Source of the DNA: CAYWKS01 sp964458935
GTDB lineage: Bacteria > Planctomycetota > Phycisphaerae > Phycisphaerales > Zrk34
Assembly: GCA_964458935.1 (NCBI GenBank)
Contig: CAYWKS010000012.1
Coordinates: 35,087-99,086, forward strand
Direction: 5' to 3'
Length of the DNA: 64,000 bases
The position numbers were made by a program, and so were the translations under genes. Shown in pieces: positions 27,388-36,990 of the stretch. Position 1 is the first letter of the stretch, and each line of letters starts with the position of its first letter. The notes under the pieces were generated by a model. It did no database searches, was not told the DNA's origin, and saw only the letters and a list, made by a program, of their open reading frames with translations.

Positions 27388-28371
27388 TCACGCCGCGGTG
27401 AACTCGCCGATCTTCCGCAGCTTGTCGTACCGCCGGCGGATGAGGTTGTCGATCTTGTACCGCTTGAGGTCCCGAAGCGTCTTGGTGATCCACTCTTCGA
27501 GCTTGGTCTGCGCCATCTCGGCGTCGCGGTGCGCCCCGCCGACCGGCTCGGCCACGATGTCGTCGATCACCCCCAGCTCCAGGTTGTCCCGCGCGGTCAG
27601 GTGCAGTTGCTCAGCCGCGTCGGCCGTGTGCTCCCCGTCTCGCCACAGGATCGCCGAGCAGTTCTCCGGGCTGATCACCGAATACCACGCGTACTGCATC
27701 ATCGCCACCCGATCGCCCACGCCGATGCCCAGCGCACCGCCGCTGCCGCCCTCGCCGATCACGATGCACGCGATCGGCACACGCAATTTGCTCATCTCCC
27801 GCAGGTTCACCGCGATCGCTTCCGCCACGCCCCGCTCCTCCGATCCCACGCCCGGGTACGCGCCCGCCGTGTCGATCATCGTCACGATCGGCAGCTCGAA
27901 CTTCTCCGCCAACTGCATCTTCGCCAGCGCCTTGCGGTACCCTTCGGGGTGGGCGCAGCCGAAGTTCGCCGCGATCTTCTCCTTGGTGTCGCGACCCTTG
28001 TGGTGCGCGACGATCAGGCACTTGTGCGGGCCGACCCGGCCGAAACCCGTGATGATCGCCTGGTCGTCGCCGAATCGCCGGTCGCCGTGCAGCTCGCAGA
28101 AGTCCTTCACGAAGGCGCGGATGTAGTCGATCGCCTGAGGCCGCGCCGGGTGCCGGGCGACCTGCACCGTCTGCCACCGGGTGAGCTTGTCGTAGGTGCG
28201 GGTCAGCAGGGCCGCGTGGCTCTGGCGGAGCTTCTGGACCTCCTCCGAATAGCCGTGCGTCTCGCCGCTGGCGTTGCGCTCAAGCTCGGCGATCTGCTTC
28301 TCGAGTTGGATCAGCGGCTTCTCGAACTCCAGCTCGAACGCGCCGCTGTAGTTGGGCGTACCATTGGCCAT
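27388..28371 (-). CDS. accA: Acetyl-CoA carboxylase carboxyltransferase subunit alpha
   Basis: 327 residues from ATG 28371, which has GGAG seven bases upstream. The N-terminal FEKPLIQLEKQIAELE coil, ITGFGRVGPHKCLIVAHHKG, the TMIDTAGAYPGVGSEERG core and IGEGGSGGALGIGVGD oxyanion loop are all present. With AccD it transfers carboxyl from carboxybiotin to acetyl-CoA, the first step of fatty acid synthesis. Its promoter overlaps the start region of tyrA, read divergently. Confidence 0.97.
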   Translation of the reverse strand: MANGTPNYSGAFELEFEKPLIQLEKQIAELERNASGETHGYSEEVQKLRQSHAALLTRTYDKLTRWQTVQVARHPARPQAIDYIRAFVKDFCELHGDRRFGDDQAIITGFGRVGPHKCLIVAHHKGRDTKEKIAANFGCAHPEGYRKALAKMQLAEKFELPIVTMIDTAGAYPGVGSEERGVAEAIAVNLREMSKLRVPIACIVIGEGGSGGALGIGVGDRVAMMQYAWYSVISPENCSAILWRDGEHTADAAEQLHLTARDNLELGVIDDIVAEPVGGAHRDAEMAQTKLEEWITKTLRDLKRYKIDNLIRRRYDKLRKIGEFTAA

Positions 28372-28432
28372 GGGGCAGCTCCGTCGCCCGCCTCCGCCGT
28401 GAGACGCGTCGCGGGCTGGTTGCGAATCCTTT

Positions 28433-28462
28433 AGCATACGCAAACGCACGGTCGCACGACAA
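28433..28462 (-). promoter_or_regulatory. Probable promoter of accA
   Basis: Minus strand TTGTCG (28462-28457), 18-bp spacer, TATGCT (28438-28433), giving a leader of about 55 nt. Confidence 0.55.
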
Positions 28463-28472
28463 GACGCATGCC

Positions 28473-29339
28473 ATGCTCGATCCCGGTATTCAGCACATCA
28501 CGATCATCGGCCCGGGGCTGCTGGGTTGTTCACTCGGCATGGCCCTGAGGGCCCGCGGGTACACCGGCGGCCTCGTCGGCGTGGCCCGGCGGCAGGCCAC
28601 CGTCGACGCCGCCATCGCCCGCGGCGGCATCGATGCCGGCACCGACGACCTCGCCCAGGCCTGCAGCCACGCCGACCTGATCGTCCTCGCCACGCCCGTC
28701 GCCACCGTCCTCCGGCAGATCGACCAGCTCGCCGGGCTCGCACCGGCCGATGCGATCGTCACCGACGTCGGCTCGACCAAGCGGTCCATCGTGCTGCGGG
28801 CGACGGCCAAGCTCCCGCGGTTCGTCGGGTCGCACCCCATGGCCGGCGGCGAGCTCACCGGGCCCGACGCCGCCCGCGCCGACCTGTTCCAGGATCGGCC
28901 CTGCGTCGTTACCCCCGTCGAAGACACCGACGCCCGGGCCTCCCAGCTCGTGCAGGACCTGTGGTCAGGCCTGGGCATGCGCGTGCACATCATGGACCCG
29001 GCCCGGCACGACCGCGCCGTCGCCGTCATCAGCCACTGGCCGCACCTCGTGAGCGTCATGCTGATGCACGCCGCCGACGCGCACGGCGCCCTGGACATCG
29101 CCTCGTCCGGCCTGGCGGACATGACGCGGCTCGCCGCCGGTGACGTGACGATGTGGGCCGATATCCTGCTGGACAACGCGCCGGCCGTGCTCGAGGCGAT
29201 CGACGACTGGAAGCAGACCTCCGAAGTGGTGGCCGACGTGCTGCGGGCGGGCGACCGCCCGGGTCTGGAAAACCTGCTGGGCGAAGCTCGCGACGTGCGG
29301 ATGCAGTGGCGGCCGAGCTCGCCGGGAGGATCGCCATGA
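28473..29339 (+). CDS. tyrA: Prephenate dehydrogenase
   Basis: 288 residues. NAD-binding start ITIIGPGLLGCSLGMAL, catalytic region VTDVGSTKRSI and FVGSHPMAGGELTGP, then the helical dimerisation domain (HDRAVAVISHWPHLVSVMLM). It oxidatively decarboxylates prephenate to 4-hydroxyphenylpyruvate for tyrosine. There is no ACT domain, so feedback control through that module is absent. Its stop overlaps the start of proC (ATGA). Confidence 0.95.
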   Translation: MLDPGIQHITIIGPGLLGCSLGMALRARGYTGGLVGVARRQATVDAAIARGGIDAGTDDLAQACSHADLIVLATPVATVLRQIDQLAGLAPADAIVTDVGSTKRSIVLRATAKLPRFVGSHPMAGGELTGPDAARADLFQDRPCVVTPVEDTDARASQLVQDLWSGLGMRVHIMDPARHDRAVAVISHWPHLVSVMLMHAADAHGALDIASSGLADMTRLAAGDVTMWADILLDNAPAVLEAIDDWKQTSEVVADVLRAGDRPGLENLLGEARDVRMQWRPSSPGGSP

Positions 29340-30139
29340 ACCGGGACCTGGGCGTGATCGGAGCGGGCAACATGGCCGAGGCCATCATCCGCGGCGTCAT
29401 CGACAAGGGCCTGTTCGATGCGGAGCGGATCATCGTCGCCGATCCCGCGCCGCAGCGCCGCGAGGTGTTTGCCGCGCTGGGCGTCGACGCCGTCGACGAC
29501 AACACGCGGGTGATCGGCGAGAGCCAGGCGATCCTGCTCGCGGTCAAGCCGCAGACCCTCGACAAGCTGGCCGGCGACCTGGCGGAGGTCGACGCCGGGC
29601 GTCAGGTGGTCCTGTCCATCCTCGCGGGCGCGGGCACGGCGAAGATCGCCGGGATGATCGGCGGCGAGGCACGGGTTGTGCGGATCATGCCCAACACGCC
29701 CCTGCTCGTCGGGCTGGGCATGAGCGCGATCGCGCCCGGCGAACACGCGACCGACGCCGACGTATCGCTGGCGATGGAGATGTTCGGCGTGGCCGGCGAA
29801 GCGGTCGTCGTGGCCGAGTCGCAGATGGACGCGGTGACGGCCGTGTCGGGATCGGGCCCGGCCTACGTGTATTACCTGGCCGAGGCGATGTTGCGGGCCG
29901 CCGAGGACCTGGGCATGACCGCCTCACAGGCGCGGCGGTTCGTCAATCAGACGGTGCTGGGCGCGGCGACGCTCCTGCACGACGCCGACGAAACGGCCGA
30001 CGTGCTCCGCCGCAAGGTCGCCTCGCCCGGCGGAACGACCGAAGCGGCGCTGGATCACCTGGACGCGCACCAGGTCAGCCGCGCGGTCACCGACGCGGTC
30101 CGCCGCGCCGCCGAACGCAGCGCCGAACTGGGCGGTTGA
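29336..30139 (+). CDS. proC: Pyrroline-5-carboxylate reductase
   Basis: 267 residues from ATG 29336, preceded by GGGAGGA and overlapping the tyrA stop. GVIGAGNMAEAIIRGVI dinucleotide fold, ILLAVKPQ, RIMPNTPLLVGLGMSAI, and the C-terminal ProC signature SGSGPAYVYYLAEAM with SPGGTTEAALD. It reduces pyrroline-5-carboxylate to proline. The coupling with tyrA gives a small amino-acid biosynthesis operon. Confidence 0.97.
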   Translation: MNRDLGVIGAGNMAEAIIRGVIDKGLFDAERIIVADPAPQRREVFAALGVDAVDDNTRVIGESQAILLAVKPQTLDKLAGDLAEVDAGRQVVLSILAGAGTAKIAGMIGGEARVVRIMPNTPLLVGLGMSAIAPGEHATDADVSLAMEMFGVAGEAVVVAESQMDAVTAVSGSGPAYVYYLAEAMLRAAEDLGMTASQARRFVNQTVLGAATLLHDADETADVLRRKVASPGGTTEAALDHLDAHQVSRAVTDAVRRAAERSAELGG

Positions 30140-30196
30140 CGGCACGCAGCCGCTGACCGGGCAAAGTCGCCGCCATCGCCGGCCACCGGACGCGTG

Positions 30197-31903
30197 TCAC
30201 GGTCGCGCCGCCTTCGGGCCGTCGTAATCGTAGTAGAAGTAGTCCACGTCGATGTGGCCTGCGGCGATGCGGTCGTTCCAGCAGAACATGCCCAGGCGGT
30301 CGCCGGTCCACCGCCCGAACCGGATCGTGAACGTCGGGCCGATGCGCTCGAAGTCTTGGCCATCGGTGCTGAACTCGAACCGAGCCCGGTCGCCGGTGTT
30401 GGTTGTGCGGACCCACAAGGCATCCCCTTCGACGGCCGGGCCGGGCGTCGTCTGGCCGTTGGCGCTGAAGAACATCCGACGCTTGCCGTGTTCATCCACC
30501 CGCACGCCCAGCAGGTGATAGACCCCGCCGAATCGGACGAACCCGGCTCGCTGGCCTGGCTCCATGCCCGACAGGTCGAACCGGGCGACAGCCTTGCCGG
30601 CGCCCGTGCCCATGATGCGTTGGCTGATGGTATTGCACGCGCCCCAGAAATCGCCGTCCCCGACGGGCACGGACGCCTTGAGCCGCAGCCATCCGGGCCG
30701 CTCAGTCAGCGACCAGTGCGAGTCGCGCGGATTATGGTTCCACTCCCACTGCGGACCGAGTTCCGCCGCCGTGAAGTCATCGTCGGTGGGGGGCGCGGCG
30801 ATGGGACGGCCATGGATCGGCTTGGCGTGGCGGCGCACCGGTTCGCCAACCCCGTCGTCGTCCAGGTCCTTGCCGATCATGGGCCAGCCATCGATCCATT
30901 CAACGGGTTCGAGGTACTGCACGCGGCCCTGGAACGGCGATGCGCTGTTCTGAACGAGCTGATGCATGTACCACCACGCCCCATCCGGCGCCTGGATCAA
31001 AGCGCCCTGGCTGCAACTGCGGACTACGCCGTTCCCCCGCTCCAGCACGACCCGCTTCTCGTACGGGCCATAGATGCTGTCGGTCGTCGATCGCAGCACG
31101 ATCTGCTTGCGGTCGTTGCGGTCCGCCGCGGGATCGTCCGGCCTGCGCGGATCGGGGCGGTACCACTCAGACAGGAACAGGTACCAAGTCCCGTCAATCT
31201 TGTAGATCTTCGCCGCCTCGGCGCCCTCGCCGGTGTAAACGTGGCGGCCTTCGTCGAGGATCTCGCGGCCGTCCCAACTCATCTTGAAGATATGGTTCTC
31301 AAAGAGGCGTTTGCCGTTGCCGCGATCGCTGCCCTCGTGGTCGGCAAGCTTCCGGCCGGTGTTGCAGATCAGGTAGGCCTGTTTCGTGTCGGCGTCCCAG
31401 AAGACCGCCGGGTCGTCCATCACCCTGGAACTCGGCAGCATCTGGTGTGGCTCGGTCCACGGGCCGCGGATGTCCGCCCCCTCGGTCATGCTCACGTACA
31501 GCCCGTGCTTGTAGTCGATGTGGTAGCAGTACCAGCGGCCATCGTGCCAGGCCAGGTCGCCCGCCCACACGCCGTACCCGTACCCGTCCATGCGGTCCCA
31601 GTCGTATTCCGGCGCCCACGACAGTCGGTCCCATACGTGGCCGACCGACCTCCAGTTGACCAAGTCCCGGGACTCGAGGATGACCATGCCCGGGGACATG
31701 TGCTGCTTGGAGCTGATCATGTAATAGGTGTCGCCCCGCCGCTCGATATCTGCGTCGGGGTAGTCGGCGTTGAGGACCGGGTTGCGGTAGGTGCCGTCGC
31801 CCTGGTCCCCCCACGTGCCGATCTGCGGCCCGGCTGCATACGAGAGCCCTGCCGCGATGATGGCAATCCATGCCGCCACGAACTGCGTCGCATACCAGGT
31901 CAT
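30197..31903 (-). CDS. Secreted GH43-type glycoside hydrolase with C-terminal beta-sandwich
   Basis: 568 residues from ATG 31903, which begins a signal peptide (FVAAWIAIIAAGLSYAAG); an ATG 39 bp upstream is also possible. The five-bladed propeller catalytic domain starts YRNPVLNADYPDADIERRGD with the likely catalytic Asp, then VNWRSVGHVWDRLSWAPEYD and MDDPAVFWDADTKQAYLIC. Residues from about 390 (FTAAELGPQWEWNHNPRDSH) match the concanavalin-like C-terminal domain common in beta-xylosidase/arabinosidase GH43 enzymes. It likely attacks arabinose- or xylose-containing glycans outside the cytoplasm. Confidence 0.92.
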   Translation of the reverse strand: MTWYATQFVAAWIAIIAAGLSYAAGPQIGTWGDQGDGTYRNPVLNADYPDADIERRGDTYYMISSKQHMSPGMVILESRDLVNWRSVGHVWDRLSWAPEYDWDRMDGYGYGVWAGDLAWHDGRWYCYHIDYKHGLYVSMTEGADIRGPWTEPHQMLPSSRVMDDPAVFWDADTKQAYLICNTGRKLADHEGSDRGNGKRLFENHIFKMSWDGREILDEGRHVYTGEGAEAAKIYKIDGTWYLFLSEWYRPDPRRPDDPAADRNDRKQIVLRSTTDSIYGPYEKRVVLERGNGVVRSCSQGALIQAPDGAWWYMHQLVQNSASPFQGRVQYLEPVEWIDGWPMIGKDLDDDGVGEPVRRHAKPIHGRPIAAPPTDDDFTAAELGPQWEWNHNPRDSHWSLTERPGWLRLKASVPVGDGDFWGACNTISQRIMGTGAGKAVARFDLSGMEPGQRAGFVRFGGVYHLLGVRVDEHGKRRMFFSANGQTTPGPAVEGDALWVRTTNTGDRARFEFSTDGQDFERIGPTFTIRFGRWTGDRLGMFCWNDRIAAGHIDVDYFYYDYDGPKAARP

Positions 31904-32008
31904 GTCGTTCGCCTTCGCCGGTGATGGAGCATTGCGGGACATGTTACGTGGGGGATTGAATACACGCGACCACACCTCGCCGACCGCGTCGCCGATCCGG
32001 GCGGCTGA

Positions 32009-32209
32009 AGTCTTCAGTCGTCCGCGGCCGGTATAGCAACCCGCCAGCGCGTATGGCAACGATACGGCGGACGTTGCGTGGCATGTGGTGCGCCGCAGTA
32101 CCTGGAGTGTGACCACGTTATCCCCGTGGCCAAGGGCGGCAGCAACAATGAGAAGAACATCCAGTTATTATGCCGCCGATTCAATCTCAGAAAGTCGGAT
32201 GCCATTTGA
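32009..32209 (+). pseudogene. HNH endonuclease remnant
   Basis: A frame open from 32009 to the stop at 32209 encodes RVWQRYGGRCVACG, LECDHVIPVAKGGSNNEKNI and QLLCRRFNLRKSDAI, which together match a full C-terminal HNH nuclease domain. There is no in-frame ATG, GTG or TTG start. The second Cys of the last CxxC pair is Phe (TTC). I infer a truncated, inactive leftover of a mobile or restriction-type nuclease. It sits between the GH43 gene and the broken K+ channel, in a patch showing decay. Confidence 0.75.
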
Positions 32210-32255
32210 CCTGCCGTGGGCGGTGTGACGGGCGGTGTCGGGTATATTCAGCACC

Positions 32256-32949
32256 ATGCCGACGCTCAAGCAGATCGTCGAAGGGGTGGATACTGGGCCG
32301 GGCCGGCTCTTTGATGTCGTGCTTCAGTGCCTTATCGGCATCTCCCTGATCTCGTTCGCCGTCGATACGTTGCCGCATTGTCGGATACGACGCGGCGGTG
32401 GTTGCATGGCGTTGAAGCCTTCACAGTCGCGCTGTTTACGGTGGAGTACCTTCTACGCTGCTGGGTGGCACGGCCGACACGGCGGTACGTGTTCAGCTTC
32501 TTCGGCATTATTGATCTCGCCGCCATTGCACCGTTCTACCTGGCGACGGGTCTTGACCTGCGGTCGCTGCGTGCCCTTCGCATGCTGCGGCTCGTGCGGA
32601 TACTCAAGCTGGCGCGCTACAGCCTGGCCATGCGACGGTTCACCCGTGCGATACAGATTGCCCGCGAAGAGATCGTGCTGTTCCTCTGTGTCACTGCGAT
32701 ACTCCTGACCCTCGCGGCGGCCGGCATCTACCACTTGAGCATGAATCGCAGCCCGAAGAGTTTGCCTCGGCGTTTCACAGACTCTGGTGGGCCGTCGCTA
32801 CATTGACCACCGTGGGGTACGGCGATGTCTACCCCGTCACGTTCGTCGTCCTGTTGATCGGGCTGGGCGTTGTGTCCGTTCCCGCGGGGTTGGTTGCGTC
32901 GGCGCTGAGCAAGGCGCGTGAGATGGAAGATCGCTCGGGCGATGCGTGA
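32256..32949 (+). pseudogene. Voltage-gated K+ channel broken by two -1 frameshifts
   Basis: Three frames join to one Kv-type channel of about 231 residues. The first starts MPTLKQIVEGVDTGPGRLF and runs to DTLP (32374). The second from about 32375 carries LFTVEYLLRCW, the S4 voltage sensor (RSLRALRMLRLVRILKLARY) and ends at GIYH (32734). The third from about 32737 holds HRLWWAVATLTTVGYGDVYP with the K+ selectivity filter and stops at 32949. Adding one base at each junction restores continuity (TLP-ALSDTTRRW and IYHF-EHESQPEEF). The sequence between is well preserved, so this is either a young pseudogene or two assembly errors. Confidence 0.85.
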
Positions 32950-33084
32950 TGTGTGCGTCATGACGCACGACGTTGGCGCTATGGCGTATGGCAGCGCGAC
33001 GATCGCGCACAAGAGGGCCCGGCGCAGGCGCCGGGCCGGGTGGGTTGCGTGATGGGCCAGCGCGCGGCGCCGGCTATCGGCCGG

Positions 33085-34848
33085 TCAGTCGCGTTCGTCG
33101 GCGGCGGCGACGGCGGCCGGCTCTTCCTCGAGGTGCTCGAAGCCTTCGAGGAAGCCCTTGAGCTTGCGGGCGCGGACCGGGTGCTGCAGCTTCCGCAGCG
33201 CCTTGGCCTCGACCTGGCGGACGCGCTCGCGGGTGACCTTGAAGATGCGGCCGACCTCTTCGAGCGTGTAGGTGTACCCATCGCCCAGGCCGTAGCGGAG
33301 CTTGATGATCTCCCGCTCGCGGTAGGTCAATGTCTTGAGCACGCCGTCGATCCGGTCGCGGAGCATCTCCTGCGTGGCGGTCTCGGTCGGCGCCTCGGCC
33401 GAATCATCCTCGATGAAGTCGCCGAAGTAGCTGTCCTCGGACTCGCCGACCGGGCGGTCAAGCGAGATCGGGTGGCGGCTGATCTTCAGGACGCGGCGGC
33501 ACTCGGCCACACTCATCTTGGCGATCTTGGCGATCTCCTCGGTGGTGGGCTCGCGGCCGAGCTCCTGCAGCAACTGCTTGGAGATGTTCCGCAGCTTGCT
33601 CATCGTCTCGATCATGTGCACGGGGATGCGGATGGTGCGGGCGTGATCGGCGATGGCACGGGTGATCGCCTGGCGGATCCACCACGTCGCGTAGGTGGAG
33701 AACTTGTAGCCCCGCTTGTATTCGTACTTGTCGACCGCCCGCATCAGGCCGGTGTTGCCCTCCTGGATGATGTCGAGGAACGACAGCCCGCGGTTGCGGT
33801 ACTTCTTGGCGATGGAGACGACCAGGCGGAGGTTGCCGCCGGACAGGTCACGCTTGGCCTGCTCGTACTCGTTGAACACCAGCAGGATGTCGTTGAGCCG
33901 GGCACGCAGCTCCTCGGGCTCCTCGAGCACGAGCGACCGCAGCCCGTTCAGCTCCTCGGTCATGACCATCACGTCTTCAGGGTCGGCCTTGTCGGGGTTC
34001 TTCTCGGCCTTGGCGAGGTCGCGCTGCAGGCCCTCCATCTTGGCGCAGATGCTCTGCAGCTTGCGGAGCAGGGGCTGGATGCGGCTGGTGCGCAGGCTGA
34101 GCTCCTCGATGAGCGTGGCGAGCTTGCGGCGGCGGCGCTTCATCGCGGCCTTCAGCTCCTCGCGCACCTTCTTGCTCATCCGCTCGGTGTCCAGGCGCTC
34201 CCAGTCCTCGCGGTTGAGCTCGAGCAGCCGCTTGACCGTTTCGAGGTTCACCGGGATACGCGAGCTGATCTTCTCCTTGGCGTTCTCCTCGGCCGTGGAG
34301 ATCTTCATCGTCCGGTCAAACGGCAGCTCGCCGGTCTGGACGAGTTCGAGGGTCTCTACGGCCTGCTGGATGGCGTAGTCGTTCTCGAGGACCTTGCGGC
34401 GGAAGATCATGCGGCAAAGCTCGATCTTCTTGGCCAGGCGGATCTCCTCTTCGCGGGTGAGCAGGCTGATCTCGCCCATCTGCGTCAGGTACATGCGGAC
34501 CGGGTCGTCGATGCGGCGGGCACCGGCTTCGTGCAACGCCTCGTCCAGCGCCGCAACGATCTCCTTGGCCTCGGCGGCGACCGCCTCCGACGCCGGCTTC
34601 GCGTCCTCGGCAAAGACCACCGTCTTGGCGCGGAACTGCTTGCCCTCGGTCATCCTGACGCCGAGGTCATCCACGTGCACGAGCAGTTCATCGATCCGGT
34701 CAGGCTCCACCCAGTTGTCCGGCAGGGTCTCGTTCAGGTCGTCGTACGTGAGGTAGCTGCGCTTGACGCCGAGGTCGACCAACTGCTGGACCTCGTCGGG
34801 GATGGTCGTGCTCAACGTCTGCATCGGAATCTGCGTCTGCTCGGTCAT
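33085..34848 (-). CDS. rpoD: RNA polymerase primary sigma factor
   Basis: 587 residues. An N-terminal region 1.1-like part (IPDEVQQLVDLGVKRSYLTY) and region 1.2 (DDPVRMYLTQMGEISLLTR) lead to a large helical non-conserved region. The highly conserved 2.3-2.4 segment follows (GNTGLMRAVDKYEYKRG, FSTYATWWIRQAITRAI), then region 3 and region 4 HTH (TLEEVGRIFKVTRERVRQVE). It recognises the TTGACA/TATAAT promoters seen through this window. It lies 69 bp after dnaG on the same strand, matching the classical dnaG-rpoD arrangement. Confidence 0.98.
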   Translation of the reverse strand: MTEQTQIPMQTLSTTIPDEVQQLVDLGVKRSYLTYDDLNETLPDNWVEPDRIDELLVHVDDLGVRMTEGKQFRAKTVVFAEDAKPASEAVAAEAKEIVAALDEALHEAGARRIDDPVRMYLTQMGEISLLTREEEIRLAKKIELCRMIFRRKVLENDYAIQQAVETLELVQTGELPFDRTMKISTAEENAKEKISSRIPVNLETVKRLLELNREDWERLDTERMSKKVREELKAAMKRRRRKLATLIEELSLRTSRIQPLLRKLQSICAKMEGLQRDLAKAEKNPDKADPEDVMVMTEELNGLRSLVLEEPEELRARLNDILLVFNEYEQAKRDLSGGNLRLVVSIAKKYRNRGLSFLDIIQEGNTGLMRAVDKYEYKRGYKFSTYATWWIRQAITRAIADHARTIRIPVHMIETMSKLRNISKQLLQELGREPTTEEIAKIAKMSVAECRRVLKISRHPISLDRPVGESEDSYFGDFIEDDSAEAPTETATQEMLRDRIDGVLKTLTYREREIIKLRYGLGDGYTYTLEEVGRIFKVTRERVRQVEAKALRKLQHPVRARKLKGFLEGFEHLEEEPAAVAAADERD

Positions 34849-34917
34849 AGGGCTGTCCTTTGCCTGGAGTCGCTGTCGGATCGTCCCGCACGTCGGCGGG
34901 GCCGTTCGGGTTCGTGT

Positions 34918-36780
34918 TCAGTGGCGGATGCGTGGGATGCGGCCGGCCGACGGGCTCGACGCCGCCAGCTCACGCAGACGATCCAGGCGTACCGCCAGAT
35001 CGTCGCCATCGGTCGCATTGTTTGGGGCGTGTTCCAAGTCACGTCGAGCCGCCTGATCGTGGATGTATCTGACCTCGGCTCTGAGGGTCCGCAGCGCCGC
35101 CTCGCGGTCGGGCCCGCACATCCGAGCCGCCCGCGCCGCCACGTCGATGGCGTGGCGCACGGCCTGCTCGTCGTCAAGCATGATACGCACGTCCGTGGCC
35201 TCGATCTTGTCGTGGTGCAGCAGCCAGTCGTGCACCGCCTGGAAGACCTCGCGCGTCGGCAGGTGCGAGATGTCATCGGCCGTGATCGACTCGTCGCATG
35301 TGCGGCCGTCCGCCATCGTCTCGTGGAACAGGTCGGCGTGGTTGATCAGGCACCCGACGATCGTCTGCTCGGCGTCGGTTCGGGCGTCGGGCCGCTGGGC
35401 CGCTTCGCCGGTCGCCGCGTCGCGGGCCGGGCCGCCGCTCCGCCGGGCCGACCCCAGCTTTCGCGCGACCTCGTCCACCGAGGCCAGGTCGAGTTTGAGC
35501 AGTTCGGCGATGCGGCTCAAGACCATGCCGCGCCGGGTCGGCTCCATCTGCTTCAGGCCCAACTGCACCAGCGTGCGCAGGTAGTCTTCGGCGATCCGCT
35601 GCTTGCCGCTGAGGGTGTCGGCGGCGTCGAAGCTCGTGCGGATGCGCTGGAAGTGGAAGCTCATCGCGTCCGCCGCCGCGTCCATCGCGGCGTTCCACCG
35701 ATCCAGCCCATCGGCCTCGCCCAACAGGTCCGCCGGGTCGTTGCCCTCGGGCAGCGTCGCGATCTTCACGTCGACCGGCTCGGTGAAGAACACCTCCAGC
35801 GCGCGGTCGGCGGCCTTGAGGCCGGCTTCGTCGGCGTCGAACACCAGGATCACTTCATCGCAGTATCGCTTGAGCTCGGCGGCGTGCTGCCGCGTCAACG
35901 CCGTGCCCAGCGTCGCCACGACGTTGCCGAGCCCCGCCTGGTGCGCGGCGATCACGTCGGTGTAGCCTTCGACGATCATCGCCGTGCGGCTGTCGATGAT
36001 CGGCTTCTTCGCCAGGTGCAGCCCGAACAGGGTCGCCGACTTGTTGAACAGCGGTGTCTCGGGGCTGTTGAGGTACTTCGCATCAACCGACTGGTCGTCG
36101 AGCGTGGACCCGGGCAGGATGCGGCCGCCGAAGGCGATGGGCCGGCCGATCGCATCGAAGATCGGGAACACCAGCCGATGTCGCAGCCGGTCGTAGCTCG
36201 AGCCGTCGCTGCGTTCGGCGATCAGCCCGGTCGCGGCGAACGCCTGGCGGTCGAGCTTGTGGTGGGCCACGGCGGAGGCGAGTGCATCCCACGCGTCGGG
36301 CGCGTAGCCGATGGCGAACGCCTCGACCATCTCGTCGCCGATGCCGCGCGAGCGGACGTATTCACGCGCCGCCGCGCCCGTGGACTCGTCGGCGAACTGC
36401 TTGCGGAAGAAGCGGACGGCCTTGTCGTTCGCCTGCCGCATCCGCTCGCGGAGGTCGGCGGTACCGCCGCCATGCTCGGGGCGGCCGGGGCTCTGCGGCA
36501 GGGCGATGCCTTCGCGGTCGGCCAGGTACTTCATGGCCTCGGGGAAGGTCATCTTGTGGTAATCCATGACGAAGCTGAACGCGTCCCCGCCGGCGCCACA
36601 GGCAAAGCACTTGAAGATCTGCTTCGCGGGGCTGACGTACATCGACGGGTTGGAATCCTCGTGGAACGGGCACAACCCGACGAATTCACGACCCTTCGGC
36701 CGCAACGTCACCTGCTCGCCGATCAGCCGCACAAGGTCGGTCGACTGCAATACCTTGCGTTTGGCATCCTCACGGTTCAC
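34918..36780 (-). CDS. dnaG: DNA primase
   Basis: 620 residues if started at GTG 36780, the position that matches usual DnaG N-termini (VNREDAKRKVLQSTDLVRLI); an ATG at 36840 would add 20 residues. Zinc finger CPFHEDSNPSMYVSP with CFACG, RNA polymerase core with QKIVFPIFDAIGRPIAFGGR-like block, TOPRIM motif AMIVEGYTDVIAAHQAG and LVFDADEAGLKAA. The C-terminal helical helicase-binding domain is divergent. It makes RNA primers at the replication fork. It has a long leader of about 175 nt from the predicted promoter, and rpoD follows. Confidence 0.96.
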   Translation of the reverse strand: MNREDAKRKVLQSTDLVRLIGEQVTLRPKGREFVGLCPFHEDSNPSMYVSPAKQIFKCFACGAGGDAFSFVMDYHKMTFPEAMKYLADREGIALPQSPGRPEHGGGTADLRERMRQANDKAVRFFRKQFADESTGAAAREYVRSRGIGDEMVEAFAIGYAPDAWDALASAVAHHKLDRQAFAATGLIAERSDGSSYDRLRHRLVFPIFDAIGRPIAFGGRILPGSTLDDQSVDAKYLNSPETPLFNKSATLFGLHLAKKPIIDSRTAMIVEGYTDVIAAHQAGLGNVVATLGTALTRQHAAELKRYCDEVILVFDADEAGLKAADRALEVFFTEPVDVKIATLPEGNDPADLLGEADGLDRWNAAMDAAADAMSFHFQRIRTSFDAADTLSGKQRIAEDYLRTLVQLGLKQMEPTRRGMVLSRIAELLKLDLASVDEVARKLGSARRSGGPARDAATGEAAQRPDARTDAEQTIVGCLINHADLFHETMADGRTCDESITADDISHLPTREVFQAVHDWLLHHDKIEATDVRIMLDDEQAVRHAIDVAARAARMCGPDREAALRTLRAEVRYIHDQAARRDLEHAPNNATDGDDLAVRLDRLRELAASSPSAGRIPRIRH

Positions 36781-36962
36781 GTCGATACACCCTTCGCCTC
36801 GCGCTGTCGATATATGGACAGCAGCCGAAGCGTTGTTCATCTGGCAGTAACCAGCCTGATCCCTGTGGCGTGTGGTGCGTCGCAATCCGTGTGGCGATCC
36901 GGACCGTTTGGGGCGAGGTCCCTGACCGATGATCGACGCCAACAGCAAGTCTTAACCTTGAA

Positions 36963-36990
36963 AAGATAGCACAAGCGCGGGATTAGTCAA
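36963..36990 (-). promoter_or_regulatory. Promoter of dnaG-rpoD
   Basis: Minus strand -35 TTGACT (36990-36985), 16-bp spacer, -10 TATCTT (36968-36963). The predicted start near 36956 leaves about 175 nt before GTG 36780. That leader could hold translational control, but no known motif was seen. Confidence 0.65.

Noticed and set aside
32953..36969. A 1338-codon plus-strand frame across rpoD and dnaG
   Set aside because: It is a GC-skew shadow of two certain genes on the opposite strand.
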